From positions 2,373,501 to 2,437,500 of the forward strand of contig JACVTC010000003.1 in the NCBI GenBank assembly GCA_016946835.1: a stretch of 64,000 nucleotides of DNA. The letters are read 5' to 3'. The DNA comes from Neocallimastix lanati (nom. inval.). Lineage: Eukaryota > Neocallimastigomycota > Neocallimastigomycetes > Neocallimastigales > Neocallimastigaceae. The notes beneath the pieces are model-generated. The model saw only the letters and a program-made list of their open reading frames with translations, was not told the origin of the DNA and ran no database searches. The first letter of the stretch is position 1; each line of letters starts with the position of its first letter. This document shows positions 11,528 to 23,589 of this stretch, piece by piece. Position numbers and translations under genes: made by a program.

Positions 11528-12600
11528 AAAAAATTAATGAAGATAATATTAATGAAGATAGAATTAATAAAGATAGAATTAATGAAGATAGAATTAATGA
11601 AGATAGAATTAATGAAGATAGAATTAATAAAGATAGAATTAATGAAGATAGAATTAATAAAGATGGAATTAATGAAGATAGGATTAATAAAGATGGAATT
11701 AATGAAGGTAGAATTAATGAAGGTAGAATGAAAGAAGATAGAATTAATAAAGAGAGTTTTATTTTATTACTAAATTGATCAATTTCAATTTTTATTCTTT
11801 TATTCTTTAAAAATTTCTATATTTAATTTAACAACAATTATAAATTTTTTTTAATTAATTAAAATACATGTATTAATACAAGATATAATATAGTGTTACA
11901 TTATATAAACGTATTTTTTTTATTGCTATACTCCACATTATATGATATACTATTACATTATTATTAATATACTAATATTAATTATATATAAAACTAATAT
12001 TGAATATATTTAAATTATTTATTTTTTTTTACTTTATTGTTTAATAATATTAAACTTTATTTCTAACAGAGAGAATTGATGAAGATAGAATTGATAAGAT
12101 GGAATTAATAAATATAGTATTAATGAAGATAGAATTAATAAAGATAGTAAAGATAGAATTAATAAATATAGAATTAATAAAGATAGAATTAATGAAAGTA
12201 GAATTAATAAAGATAGAATTAATGAAGGTAGAATTAATGAAGGTAGAATTAATGAAGGTAGAATTAATGAAGGTAGAATTAATGAAGATAGAATTAATGA
12301 AGGTAGAATTAATGAAGATAGAACTTAAAAAGGTAGAACTTAAAAAAGATAGAATTAATAAAGATAGAATTAATGAAAGTAGAATTAATAAAGATAGAAT
12401 TAATGAAGGTAGAATTAATGAAGGTAGAATTAATGAAGGTAGAATTAATGAAGATAGAATTAATGAAGGTAGAATTAATGAAGGTAGAATTAATGAAGAT
12501 AGAATTAATTAAGATAGAATTAATTAAGATAGAATTAAAGAAGATAGAATTAACTAAGATAGAATTAATGAAGATTATATTAATGAAAATCAAAAATTAG
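11528..12600 (+). repeat. 15-bp minisatellite in the Copia linker (two blocks)
   Basis: The unit GAATTAATGAAGATA and its variants (GATA to GGTA, AATGAA to AATAAA) repeat about 15 times in 11528-11750 and about 32 times in 12067-12600. In the frame of the element's linker they read Arg-Ile-Asn-Glu-Asp/Gly; other frames give Ile-Glu-Leu-Met-Lys arrays, so the long frames at 11426-11731 and 12099-12512 are not separate genes. The blocks are separated by 311 bp of unrelated AT-rich sequence. Confidence 0.9.
11751..12073. other. Interruption of 311 bp in the minisatellite, flanked by AGAGAG
   Basis: AGAGAG at 11751-11756 and again at 12068-12073 flanks a 311-bp AT-rich segment with no repeat units. 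It could be a small insertion with a 6-bp target duplication. The segment also begins GTTTTA and ends CTAACAG, so an intron-like reading is possible. Neither is proven. Confidence 0.4.
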
Positions 12601-13033
12601 CTCAAAATCAAGAGGAAATACTCGATATTTACCATAACGAGTATAAAAATCACAAAAAAATTATTTTTTGAACAAAAATGTGAAAAAAAGTTTTATTCAT
12701 AAAAATTTGAATAAAAAATTTTTTAAAAATTTCAAATTTAAGAATAAATTAAAAATTTCAAATCCTTATAATTATAAAAATTTTATCTGAATCAAACCTT
12801 AATAATTATGAGATTGTAAACCAGAAACATATTGAAAATAACATTTAAAGTAATATGAAGATGAATGAAATTTGGAAAATAGTAAAATATATGAAAATAT
12901 TAAAATTAAAGACTATAATTTCAGAAAATGAATAGGATGACGGTTTTTACTGATCTGGAAACTTTAGATAAAAGAAAATTAAGGAAAATCATAGAAAAGA
13001 ATAATAAAATTTTCTATAAGCAAGTAAGTAAAA

Positions 13034-13141
13034 ATGATAAAATTAATAACAAAAAAACAAAAAACAAGCAAAATAGAAAAAAGGAAAAATTATCAATCGA
13101 ATGAAGAAAGAAAAATGAAGGAGAGAATACTAACATTAAAT

Positions 13142-13183
<42 letters not shown>

Positions 13184-13820
13184 AGAGGAAAACAGATTCA
13201 GATGAAAAATGAAAGACGCAAGAGAAATAGAGTTAATATTATTAATACATTAATTCCAAAGAATAATGAAGAAACTATGAATTCAGAAAATGAAGATCAA
13301 TGGAAAGAATGCAATAAACCAAGAATTACAAAAATTATATGGAAATAATGTTATGAAAATTGTGGAAAACATAAAAAAAATATCCAAGAAGACATTAAAC
13401 CATTTAATGTTAAATGGATTTTTATTATTAAAGGTAATGTTATATATAAAGCAAACTGGTCATAAAAGGTTTTCGACAAATTAAAGGAATTGATTATACA
13501 TGCACCTATTCTCCTACAATAGAAATGGATAGTTTTAGATTAACAATTGCTATTACATCAATATATAAATGGGATTTAAGACAAATCAATATTAAAGCTG
13601 CATATTTGAATGCAAATCTAGATAAGAAAAATTTATGTCCAAATTCCAATCGGTGATAAAAACTTCAATTGCGGAATATTTTGATTATTAGAAAAAGCTC
13701 TCTAATACAGATCGTTGATTATTTAGTAAATATAAAAATAATAAATTATGCGTATTACTAACACTCTATGTTGATGATATATTAATTGCAGGAAAGAAAA
13801 AAGGAAAATACCAAAATTAT
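13034..13820 (+). pseudogene. Copia reverse transcriptase (element 2)
   Basis: The plus strand shows the N-terminal block EDQWKE...ELQKLYGNN (13285-13340, frameshifted), VKWIFIIKG (about 13410-13435), IKGIDYTCTYSPTIEMDSFR (about 13480-13540), WDLRQINIKAAYLNANL (about 13570-13622) and LYVDDILIAGKK (about 13760-13797). The YVDD site is kept, but the catalytic Asp of the QxDIKxAYLNA block is Asn. Several stops and frame changes remain. A poly-T run (about 13147-13182) precedes it. Confidence 0.88.
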
Positions 13821-13999
13821 TTCAAAGATAAAACATAAATACAAAATCTAATATAATTAAAATAAATAAAAGCTACAAAATTAATCAAAAAGATTATATT
13901 GAAAAAAAAAAAAGCTAACTAACTATAACATAAGCAATACTAAAATAATTAGAACACCATGCATTAATGCAAAATTAGAAGATAGAGAAAACTCTGAGA

Positions 14000-14029
<30 letters not shown>

Positions 14030-14031
<2 letters not shown>

Positions 14032-14600
14032 TGATTATAAAAGATTGATTGAATCTCTATTATATGTATCAACAAAAAACAAGACCAGATCTAGCATTTG
14101 CAATAAATCAAGCTGCAAGATTTTCTGAGTATCCAACAAAAGCTGATTTGAATGAAGGTATTCAAATAATTAAAAAAACTTAAAAGTACAAAGGACTATT
14201 CAATTCATTATAACGGAAAGAAAATTTTAAGAGTTTATTGTGACGCAGATTTCACTGGTGATGAGATTAAAAGAAGATCCACTTCAAGATATATTTTTAT
14301 ATTAGGAAATAATCCAATATCATTGAAATCAATTACTTGGAAAAATATAGTCTTATCAACCACAGAAGCCGAATACTCAAACTTGATAAAATGTACCAAA
14401 TAAGCTATATGGAAAAGAAGATTAGTAAATGAAATATTCAACCAAAATATTAAAATTAATATTAGAATAGATATAAAACCATGTAAGGATATAGCTGAAA
14501 ATGAAAACCAAAAGGGACAATGCAAATATATGGACATAAAATACATATATGTTCAAGATGAAATTATGAAAAATGAAATTAAATTTAACACTCACTGGTT
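14030..14600 (+). pseudogene. Copia RNase H (element 2)
   Basis: Plus-strand blocks: RLIESLLYVST, then TRPDLAFAINQAARFSEYP (about 14085-14142), RVYCDADFTGDEIKRRSTSR (about 14230-14290, with the first acidic residues of the active site) and LSTTEAEYSNLIKCTK (about 14350-14400, with the later acidic residues). A stop follows, then IWKRRLVNEIF. This order matches Copia RNase H. The frame is broken by a 1-nt shift after TRPDLA...IIKK and by stops. The minus-strand frames over this stretch are shadows. Confidence 0.88.
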
Positions 14601-14700
14601 CTAATTCAACGATTGCAGATCCATTAATTAAAAGTATTTCTGAACCCAAGCTTCAATACTTTACCAATTTCATCATGGAAATGTAGAAAATGCCAATGTA

Positions 14701-14707
14701 GGGAGAA
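14701..14707 (+). promoter_or_regulatory. Polypurine tract of Copia element 2
   Basis: GGGAGAA abuts the TG of the LTR, the standard position of the primer for plus-strand DNA synthesis. Confidence 0.65.
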
Positions 14708-14974
14708 TGTTAAATATCATAGTTATATGTTTAATATCATTGTACATAATACTACATTATAAAGTGTAAAATATTTTTATTCGATAATATAATGTAGTGT
14801 AACGTCGAATGTTACCAATAATGTTAGACTACTACAGAAAATAATTATAAATAACATGTAATGACATATTCTTAAATGAAGAAGGTCTTTCTTAATGTAA
14901 AAGCAATAAAATAAATAAATAAACACATAATAAAATATAAATATCATTTCTGATTTTAAGTGTTATATTTAACA
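14708..14974 (+). repeat. 3' LTR of Copia element 2
   Basis: Starts TGTTAAATAT directly after the purine tract GGGAGAA (14701-14707) and ends ATATTTAACA, a perfect 10-bp inverted terminus; 267 bp. Inside is a 10-bp inverted repeat (ACTACATTAT at 14751-14760, ATAATGTAGT near 14788-14797). The position just after RNase H fits a Copia 3' LTR. Confidence 0.85.
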
Positions 14975-15008
14975 ACAACAACAACAATAATTATAATAAT
15001 ATATAATA

Positions 15009-15061
<53 letters not shown>

Positions 15062-15861
15062 GTAGTAGTAGTAGTAATAATAATAATAATAATAATATAT
15101 ATATTGATTTAGTTATTCGTTAATATAAATTTTAAAGTTCAAAAATATAAAAATATATTATATAAAAATACATATTTTTATGAATTTGGTAAAATAAATT
15201 ATAGAGCAATAATTTATATATATTAAAATTTAAGTTATAACAAATACAAAAAACGTATATATATATATATATAAATTTTGGAAATGAGCTATAATATTAG
15301 TAGATATATTTATATAAATTACCCATTATTATTTCTAGTTTTTCCCATTATTAGAAATGAACTGAAATATTAAAAAAGAATCACAACTCCAAGGTTCTTC
15401 AAAGAATACTGATATCTCCCAAATAACATTGACTAAACGAATTATCAATAAAATAAAAAAATTCCTTACAAAAATATTTCTATATTCAACCATAAATTAT
15501 CAGCATAGGAATTAATATCAACATTAATAATTTTATTTTCTGATTGTTTAATGAGTTTTAAAATTGGCAATAGATCCTAATCAATTTGAGAATGACTTTT
15601 TTTTTTTCTTTCTTTCTTAATATTATTAAAAGAGCAGTTTGGTTATAAAAAATATATATTTTTTTTGAAACCTTGAAATTAATAAGATGAAAAGAAATGA
15701 TTTTTCTTTTTTTAAAAAAAATAGAAAGTATTATGATTACCATTACCAGTCTCATATCTAACTCTTCCAAAGAAACAAACTTTATTATAAGTTTTTTTAA
15801 TATTTAAGTTAGAGTGTTTAGTATTTGAACAGAAAACTTTGAATAGAAACATAAGAAATAG

Positions 15862-15913
<52 letters not shown>

Positions 15914-16099
15914 ATAATTAATTGAAATTTCATTTATTTATCTTATATGATTAATAATTTTTATGTCAAAACAAATAGTTTATCTATTTTTTAACAAATA
16001 AATTTATTTTTTATATTTTATATCTTTCCATATTAAAATTTATTTTCCCATTATATCTTTTCATATTTTAATTTTTACTTTTTGGTTAAAATTACTATT

Positions 16100-16139
<40 letters not shown>

Positions 16140-17521
16140 TAAACAATACTAAAGTATGAGTTATTTTAATAAATTAAAATTACTATTATTATTTGTCTTT
16201 ATCTTTATAAGATTAATAATTTTTATGTCAAAAAAATTCGTTTATCTTTAATCAGCATCTTTATTATTAAAATACTAATTTTTTAATGAATAAAATTTAT
16301 TTATTTTTTTTATATTATATCTTTCCATATTATAATCTTTTTCCCATTATATCTTTTCATATTTTACTTTTTACTTTTTGTTAAAAATTACTTAAATTAT
16401 TTTGTTCTGTTTATTTCATAAATATATACTATTTAAACTATAATATCAAAAAATACAATCTATATTTAAAAATTAAAACTATAGCAATTTTATTTTATTT
16501 TATTTTATTTTTAATATTTTGTTATTTTATTCTTATTATTCCATGTATAGATCAAACTATCTATATAATTATAAAAAAAACATGAATTCTTATATTAATT
16601 AAAGTTTTTTTTTAGTAGTTTTTTGGTAGTTTTATTAAAAAATATTAAAAAATAATTAATATTATATTCTCACAAAAAAATTATTAATAATATCTTCTTT
16701 TTACCTTTTGAAATTAGAATTATTAATTTTTTAATAAATAAAAAAAATTTTTAAAAAATTCTTTTATTTAATAAAAAATAATTATTTATCTCTATATTAA
16801 CAATTTCAAAATTTATTAAATGAAAAAAAAAAAAAGTAAATTTAATTAAATAATACAAATATAAAGTAATAAATATAGAATGAGGATATTTTTTATCATT
16901 TAATAAAACATATATTTTATTAAATTCAAACAAAATTATTCCTATTTAGCAAAATTTTTTAAACAAAAAAAAAAATTATTTTCAATGAATAAAAAAAAAT
17001 ATAGATTATAATTTTCCCAAAAAAGTAATCTTTTCATTAAAATTTAAACATTTTATTATCCAAAAAAAAATTAATTAATTTTTTAATTAATACTTCATTA
17101 ATATTTAATTAAAATTGTTTTATTTTTCAAAAATTTATAATTTTAATTTCAAAAAAGATAAGAAATTAATTTTATATTAATTATATTAATTATTTTATAT
17201 ATTATAATATATAATAGTGTAACAATAATATATTATTTTAATATATCGTTTTAATGAAAAGTTTTATTAATTTTTATCATTTTCAAGTTTAATTTTTATT
17301 TGTTAAAAAATAATAATAATTTAATAAATAATATATAGGATTTTTTTTTTTTTTTTTTTTTAATTTAAAACTACTAATCTTTTTTAATAACTTTATTTAT
17401 TTTATTTTTATATATATGTATTTTTTTTATTAATGACTTTATTTTTTTTTTACTCAATTTTAGTTTATTAAATTTAATTTTTCTATTATAATAAAAATTC
17501 TAGATTATATTTTTGTAATTT
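14975..17521. other. AT-rich intergenic with one decayed minus-strand patch
   Basis: Mostly AT simple sequence. It includes an (AAT)n block at about 15012-15096 with an (AGT)n interruption, poly-A at about 15864-15911 and an (AT)n run at about 16104-16132. A higher-complexity patch at about 15330-15860 reads protein-like on minus in pieces (for example CFFGRVRYETGNGNHNTF near 15780-15725) but is full of stops; no family was recognised. Confidence 0.55.
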
Positions 17522-17536
17522 TTAGGGTTAGGGTTA
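17522..17536 (+). repeat. Telomere-like (TTAGGG)2 tract
   Basis: TTAGGGTTAGGGTTA stands out in A/T-only surroundings. Two and a half units only, so an interstitial tract rather than a chromosome end. Confidence 0.6.
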
Positions 17537-18049
17537 TAATATATTTTAATTATATATATCATTGATAATTTTTATATATTTATATCTTTATATATATTAA
17601 TTTCAATAATATATTTATAATTTTTTTAATAATCTTTATAATTAATTAAATAAAAAGTATTAATAAAATAATATAATTTAAAAATATAGTATGATTAATG
17701 ATTCATTAGGTTTAAAAATTTACTAAATATTAAATAAGGAAATATGTAATAATAATAAATAAATCCTTATTATTATATTTATAAAATTATAATTTGGATT
17801 CATTTTATATATTTAAAAATAATTTCTATTATAATATATTAGTTGTTATTACATCATAATTATTTAAATAAAGTTTCATGAAATTATTTATATATATAAT
17901 TCTCATGGGTTATGCATTTCCCCATATTTTTATTTAAATAAATATTCTAAATTTACATATATTAATGATTTTTTTTTTTTTTTTAAAAAAAAACAATTTC
18001 AATAATTGTTTATAAATTTCATTAGCATAATATTGAATAAATACGGGTG

Positions 18050-18436
18050 TGGGGCATTTCGCCAAATTGCATTTCGCCAGATTGCATTTCGCCAATTTTT
18101 TTGAAAGCATGTGGCGTATTAAAAAAATGTGGCATTTCGCCAAATTGCAATTCGCCAAGTTGCATTTCGTCAAATTGAAAATTATTAAATAAACAAATAA
18201 ATCAATAAATAAAATTAAATATTATTAATATTCCATAAAAACAATTTTAAAAAAAATATATTTTGAATTAATATTTATTTATTTATTCATTTATTTATAT
18301 CAATACTCTACTTGTCGAAATGCAACCTGGCGAAAAGCAACTTGGGGAAATGCAACTTGGGGAAATGCAACATTTTAATACTACGCCACTTGGCGAAATG
18401 CAACCTGGCAAAATGCAATTTGGGGAAATACAACTC
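18050..18436. repeat. Imperfect palindrome built from a 15-bp minisatellite
   Basis: The left arm (18050-18177) contains repeated GCATTTCGCCAAATT units (15-bp period). The right arm (18309-18436) carries the inverse, GGCGAAATGCAACTT. The mirror symmetry includes the non-repeat portion: a block reading TGTGGC...AATACGCCACAT on the left faces CATTTTAATACTACGCCACT on the right. The AT-rich centre is also roughly symmetric (AAATAAA runs on the left, TTTATTT on the right). The whole unit is an almost continuous inverted repeat with little central spacer. The short frames over it (Leu-Gly-Glu-Met-Gln repeats on +, Leu-Ala-Lys-Cys-Asn on -) are by-products. Function unknown; it resembles a foldback element. 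Confidence 0.8.
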
Positions 18437-18720
18437 TCCCAAAAATACATTTTTATATTAATTTTTGTACTTATATATTTTTATTCTTTTCTTCAATTAT
18501 TACAATTAAGATAACATTACTTTTTTGATCGATTTTCTAAAGTACTTCTCTTACTAAAAGAATAATTATCCTATTTTTGTATTTGATATTTTTTGTTCTA
18601 TATAATAAAACTATTGCCAATTTGGTTAAATTAATTATTTATTATTACAGAGATAATAAGTTTATTCATTATATTCTATATTATATATAAAGCAATTTTT
18701 AACAAAAAAAATAAAATAGA

Positions 18721-19030
18721 ATAAAAATAAATAAATGAATAAAGAAATAAAAAGTAAATAAGAAATAGAAATAAATAAAAAAATAAAAATAAACAATAAA
18801 AAATAAAAATAAAAATAAATAAAAAAGTAAAAAAATAAATGAATAAAAATAAATAAATGAATAAAAAAATAAAAAATAAATAAAGAAATAAAAAGTAAAT
18901 AAAAAATAGATATAAATAAAAAAATAAAAATAAACAAAAATAAAAATAAAAATAAATAAAAAAGTAAAAAAATAAATGAATAAAAATAAATAAATAAATA
19001 AAAAAATAAAAAATAAAAATAAACAAAATA
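18721..19030. repeat. About 141-bp tandem duplication of AAATA-rich sequence
   Basis: The phrase AAAGAAATAAAAAGTAAATA occurs at about 18741 and 18882, and the flanking order (AAATAGA, AATAAACAA, AAAAAGTAAAAAAATAAATG) repeats with the same 141-bp offset, giving slightly more than two copies. Confidence 0.75.
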
Positions 19031-20977
19031 ATTTTTTTTTTTTTTTTTGACAGGGAAAAACAAAATAAAAAAAAAAAGCACATCAATCATATCCACACCT
19101 TTATCTGTTTTATATTATTTTTTAGACAAAATAGTATTTATATAAATGACGTAATTTTAAAGTTTAAAAAATATAGTGGTAACTAAAGTTGTAACAAACA
19201 TAGTACCAATTGGTGTTTGTGTAAAATCACGTGTTATTATGTGACATGAAATATCTGAAAATGGAAAAATTTCAAATCAAAAAAAAAAAAAAAAACTACT
19301 TTTACATATGCTATATAAATTGATATTCATGAATTCAACTATTAAATACTTCTTAGTCATTGAGTTCACACATTGAATTACCTTCAATATATATTTAATT
19401 ATTAGATAAAAATTAATAGAAAATATTCAATATTTCAAATTCAATGAAATATTATATATCATATATATATGATTTTTTTTTTTTTTAAATAAAAATATAT
19501 TTGTTATATAAAAAAAAGGTTCATGTAATATATTTGGTGATAATTTATGAATTTAAATTAAAAAAAAATTAATTTTTTTTTCTTAAGTATTTAATAAAGT
19601 TTATTTTATATTAATTAAATATTAAATTGATATATTAAAAATATTTTAAAAGTTAATTATCCTAATAATGCATGTGTTAAACCTACTATAATATTGAAAC
19701 TTTATAATGCTTTAAATATCATATACAATAAGCATAAATAAAGTATTTTTAATAATATTTTCATTTTAATTCATGGACTTTTTACTTTTTCATAAATAAA
19801 TAAATATTCTAAATGAAACAATATATATATTATATGTACATTAAATATAAAAATTTAATTAATACTAACCGAAAAGGCATATGATATGCATAAATGTAAA
19901 ATAGATATTCATATAAATTTATTTACGTACAAATTTGTGTATACAAATATTTATTACATAATAAAGATCGTCAATATTTAGTACTTTAGAAAATATAAAA
20001 TATTAAAAAATTAAACAAATAAAAAATTTGGTTATATGGTAACTTTCTATCATAAGAAGTTTGTGTTTTTTTCTTTTCTTTTCTTTTTTTTCGTTTGCTT
20101 TAATTTTTTATTTATTTTTTATTTATTTTTTTTATTTTAATTTTTTTTGTTATAATTTTATTTTATTTTATTTTTATTTCTTTTTAGTTTTTTTCTTTTT
20201 TCTTTTTTTTAATTTTTTTTTCCTTTTAAATTTTTTTTTATTATTGTTTTTTATTTTTTTTATTGTTATAATTTCTATTCTTTTTTCTTTTTTTCTTTTT
20301 TCTTTTTTTGTATTCCATAATAAAAGTTTAATTTATCAGAAAATAAAAAAAAAATAAATATCTAAATATAATTTTCTATTATAATATTTAATGAATGCAT
20401 AACTTAAGTAATATCTATATGAAATTATTTTTTAATTATTCTCTATAATAATTATTACATAGAAGAATATTAAAAAAAAAAAAAAAGAAGAAAAAAAATA
20501 GTTTTTAAAAAAAAATTGTAATTTATTGAAAGTATATATGAAATATTTATTATAAATGATAGATTTATATTATTATATTATTCAATAATTAAATTATAAT
20601 AAATTAAAAATATATATAAAATAATATTTATATAATTATTAATATAATAAATAAGTAATAATAAACATAAATATATTTAATGAATTTAATGAATTTTTAT
20701 ATTGCTTTTTTTAATAAAATAATTTGTATTAATATATTTATATAGTAATATTAATATCATAATAAAATACAGAATTGAAACATTTAATATTTGAATTTAT
20801 AAATTTTTTTTTCCATACTGAAAATTATTTAATAATTATATATTAAAATTTATTTAAATATTAATTTGGAGTGAGACAAATTATTTATGGTAACATAATT
20901 ATTTTTTCTTATTGATTATAATTTTATATTAAATACTTATATGATGGAATATTATTGATAGAACTTAAATTTATATT

Positions 20978-21585
20978 TTAAAGTATTATTCAAATTATTG
21001 GACGGTAAAATTAATATATATAAAATTTTAAATAATAAAAAATTATGGATGATTTTTTTTTTTTTGCGAATTATATATATAATATTATAAATATAAATAT
21101 AAATATATTATATTTATAATAATGTTTATTAATTTTTAATAATGCTTTGCTTTATTTAAGAAATATTTTCTATTTTATTTAAATAAATTCTTTAATTTAT
21201 TCATTAATTAAAAATATATTTATAACAGAATTTTTGAAATTTATATTTTACTAAAATTAATAGATAGTAATAAATAAAAAATAATATATAAATATAAAGA
21301 AATGAATGGTAATAATAATTAATAAATAAATCATACATAAATAAATGATACATTAATAAATGATACATTAATAAATAATAATTATAATAATAATAAATAA
21401 AAATAATAATTAATAAATTAATAATAAATAATAAATAAGTATTATTCAAATTATTGGACGGTAAAATTAATATATATAAATTTTTAAATATATAAATAAA
21501 AAATTATGGATAGATTTTTTTTTTTGCGAATTATATATATAATATTATAAATATAAATATAAATATATTATATTTATATTAATGC
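20978..21585 (+). repeat. Direct duplication of about 145 bp (two copies)
   Basis: AGTATTATTCAAATTATTGG, followed by ACGGTAAAATTAATATATAT and later a T-run plus GCGAATTATATATATAATAT, is present at about 20981-21125 and again at about 21438-21585, with few differences. The roughly 310 bp between them is AT simple sequence. Confidence 0.85.
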
Positions 21586-21620
21586 TTATTAATTCTTATT
21601 AAATAAAAATAATAAATAAA

Positions 21621-21785
21621 AATAATCAAAAATAAATATATAGTAATGAATAGTAATAATAATCAAAAATAAATATATAGTAATGAATAGTAATAATAAT
21701 CAAAAATAAATATATAGTGATGAATAGTAATAATAGTCAAAAATAAATATATAGTGATGAATAGTAATAATAATCAATAAATATA
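21621..21785 (+). repeat. 37-bp tandem repeat, about 4.4 copies
   Basis: CAAAAATAAATATATAGTRA recurs at 21627, 21664, 21701 and 21738, with a partial at 21775: exactly 37 bp apart, ending TGAATAGTAATAATAAT. Confidence 0.9.
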
Positions 21786-22395
21786 TAGAAATAATAATAA
21801 TAAATAAATACATATGTAAATAAGTTTTAAAAAATGGATTAAAAAAAATATATATTATTTAAAACTTTTATTTTAGCATATATATATTATTAACTATCTA
21901 ATTATATATAAACAATTGCTTGCTTTTTTATATTAAAGGGAAACATATATAAGAAAAAAAAAGTTTTTATTACTTTTTAAACTGATTAACTATATAAAAT
22001 TTTAATGACATAATAATTAAAAAAAAAAAAAAAAAAAAAAGAAAAAGATCAAAAATATATTGTTGTAAATTTATTTGTTTAATTAGTTTAATTATTTTGT
22101 TTAAAAAAAAGTTTTCTATATTAGTTTTACTATATTAATTCAACTTCAATTTATTTAAAAAACAAATTCCATATGAATCTATAATTAATATATTTATCAT
22201 TAAAATATAAATAATCAATTTAAATTATTAAGAAAATATTTGTACAACAATATAATAATTTGGTGTAACATTTAATTAATTATATGTAAGTAATACTTCT
22301 ATGCTTAATTTTATTTTATTTTTTTTATACGTGTTTTTAAAAATTAAATTTAAATTTTCATATTTTGATATTAACGGATATGAAATTTTATTAAA

Positions 22396-22433
<38 letters not shown>

Positions 22434-23269
22434 AAATTTCTTGTGAACTTTGGTTGATATATTTAATTTGATTAATAATTTTAAATATAAACTTAAAATG
22501 ATATTAATTATAAATTATAATTTGTATCTTTCTAAAAGTTGATTATAATTATATATATTGATTATAAATATTAATATATATAAATAAAAACCTTATATAT
22601 ATATTTTTCAAAAAAAAAAAAAAAAAGTTATTTGCATTAATAATTAATAATTAATAAGAAATATAATCTTTATAATAATTTCTTATTTCAAAAAAATAAA
22701 AAATAAAAAATAAACTTTTTATTTAATGAATCAATTATATTTATAATATTTAATATATTACGTATTACAATAAATTTAAAAAATAACAAATATAAATTTT
22801 TTATATCTTAATAAATAAATTTAAAATTTTAACTTTGAAAAAATTTGCAACTCATCGAAACTTTAAAAAAAAAAAAAAAATAGTAACAAAAATATTATGA
22901 ATTTTTATATGAATTTTGTTTTTATAGAAATTATGTCATATTATTATCATAATATATTATTAAATAATTTTTTTTTATCCTGTTGTAATATTAATATATT
23001 ATTATATAATTAATAAAATAACCTTTTTTTTTTTTTTTTTTTTTTTTAATTTTTTGTACTTTAAAATTTAATTTTTTACTTACCTAATAAAGGAATATAG
23101 AATTATTAAATATATATATTTGTAATTATATTTGTTTTACTTTCTAGTGAAATTCTTATTTATTTCATCTTAATAAAGAAAAAATATTAAATTCATGTTC
23201 TCAATATAATTTTAATAGATAGAATGGATTATGTATGTCTAGAGGGAGCATTAATAAAAAAAAAAAAAG

Positions 23270-23277
23270 TATAAATA
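23270..23277 (+). promoter_or_regulatory. Candidate TATA box of the CotH-dockerin gene
   Basis: TATAAATA sits about 310 bp upstream of the start codon, in the last stretch with mixed sequence before a long A-rich leader. Inferred from sequence only. Confidence 0.35.
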
Positions 23278-23589
23278 CTATACATTATTTCCTTCAAAAT
23301 TTTTTTTTTTTTTACTTCAAGTTCTTTAATAAGAAAGAATTCAAATAAAAAAAAAACAATAAATATAAAAAAAGTAAAATAATATAATTATTTATATTAA
23401 AATATTTATATAAAATAATAAAATTTCTATTAATTTATTTAATAAAAAAAAAATAACAATAGTAAATTAAGACAATAAATCATTATTTAATAAAATAAAA
23501 AAAAAAAATAATATAAAAATTAGAATAGATATAAAATTTAAATAGAAATAAAAATAAATAAAAATATTAAAAAATAAAAACAAATAAAA

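Larger units (their letters stand above)
11084..14974 (+). mobile_element. Ty1/Copia LTR retrotransposon remnant 2 (5'-truncated)
   Basis: It begins in the integrase C-terminus (11090-11215). It continues through a long low-complexity linker with a 15-bp minisatellite, the RT (about 13264-13820) and RNase H (about 14030-14600), and ends with a polypurine tract and a 267-bp LTR (14708-14974). The LTR of element 1 and the start of this element lie only about 190 bp apart, head to head. Stops and frameshifts throughout; the 5' half is absent. Confidence 0.9.
18520..23260. other. AT-rich intergenic region
   Basis: No credible gene over about 4.7 kb. The Phe/Leu/Tyr-rich frames at 18662-19096 (-) and 20061-20357 (+) are reverse-complement or pyrimidine-run artefacts. 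The region contains the tandem repeats listed separately, poly-A/T runs and many short AT palindromes. Confidence 0.75.

Noticed and set aside
12309-12593. Ile/Phe/Asn/Ser pentapeptide-repeat protein on minus
   Set aside because: Antisense reading of the 15-bp minisatellite inside Copia element 2.
18050-18436. CRISPR-like array or pentapeptide-repeat protein (LGEMQ)
   Set aside because: Units are contiguous without unique spacers, arranged as inverted arms, in a eukaryotic genome; frames are short and broken.
18662-19096. Hydrophobic Phe/Leu/Tyr-rich proteins on minus resembling membrane proteins
   Set aside because: Two overlapping frames of the same AAATA-rich tandem repeat; no start context, no real domain.
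20061-20357. Phe-rich 98-residue frame on +
   Set aside because: Arises from T-rich low complexity and lacks codon bias like the real genes.
21621-21785. CRISPR array (37-bp periodicity)
   Set aside because: The whole 37-bp unit repeats, so there are no spacers; the host is a fungus.
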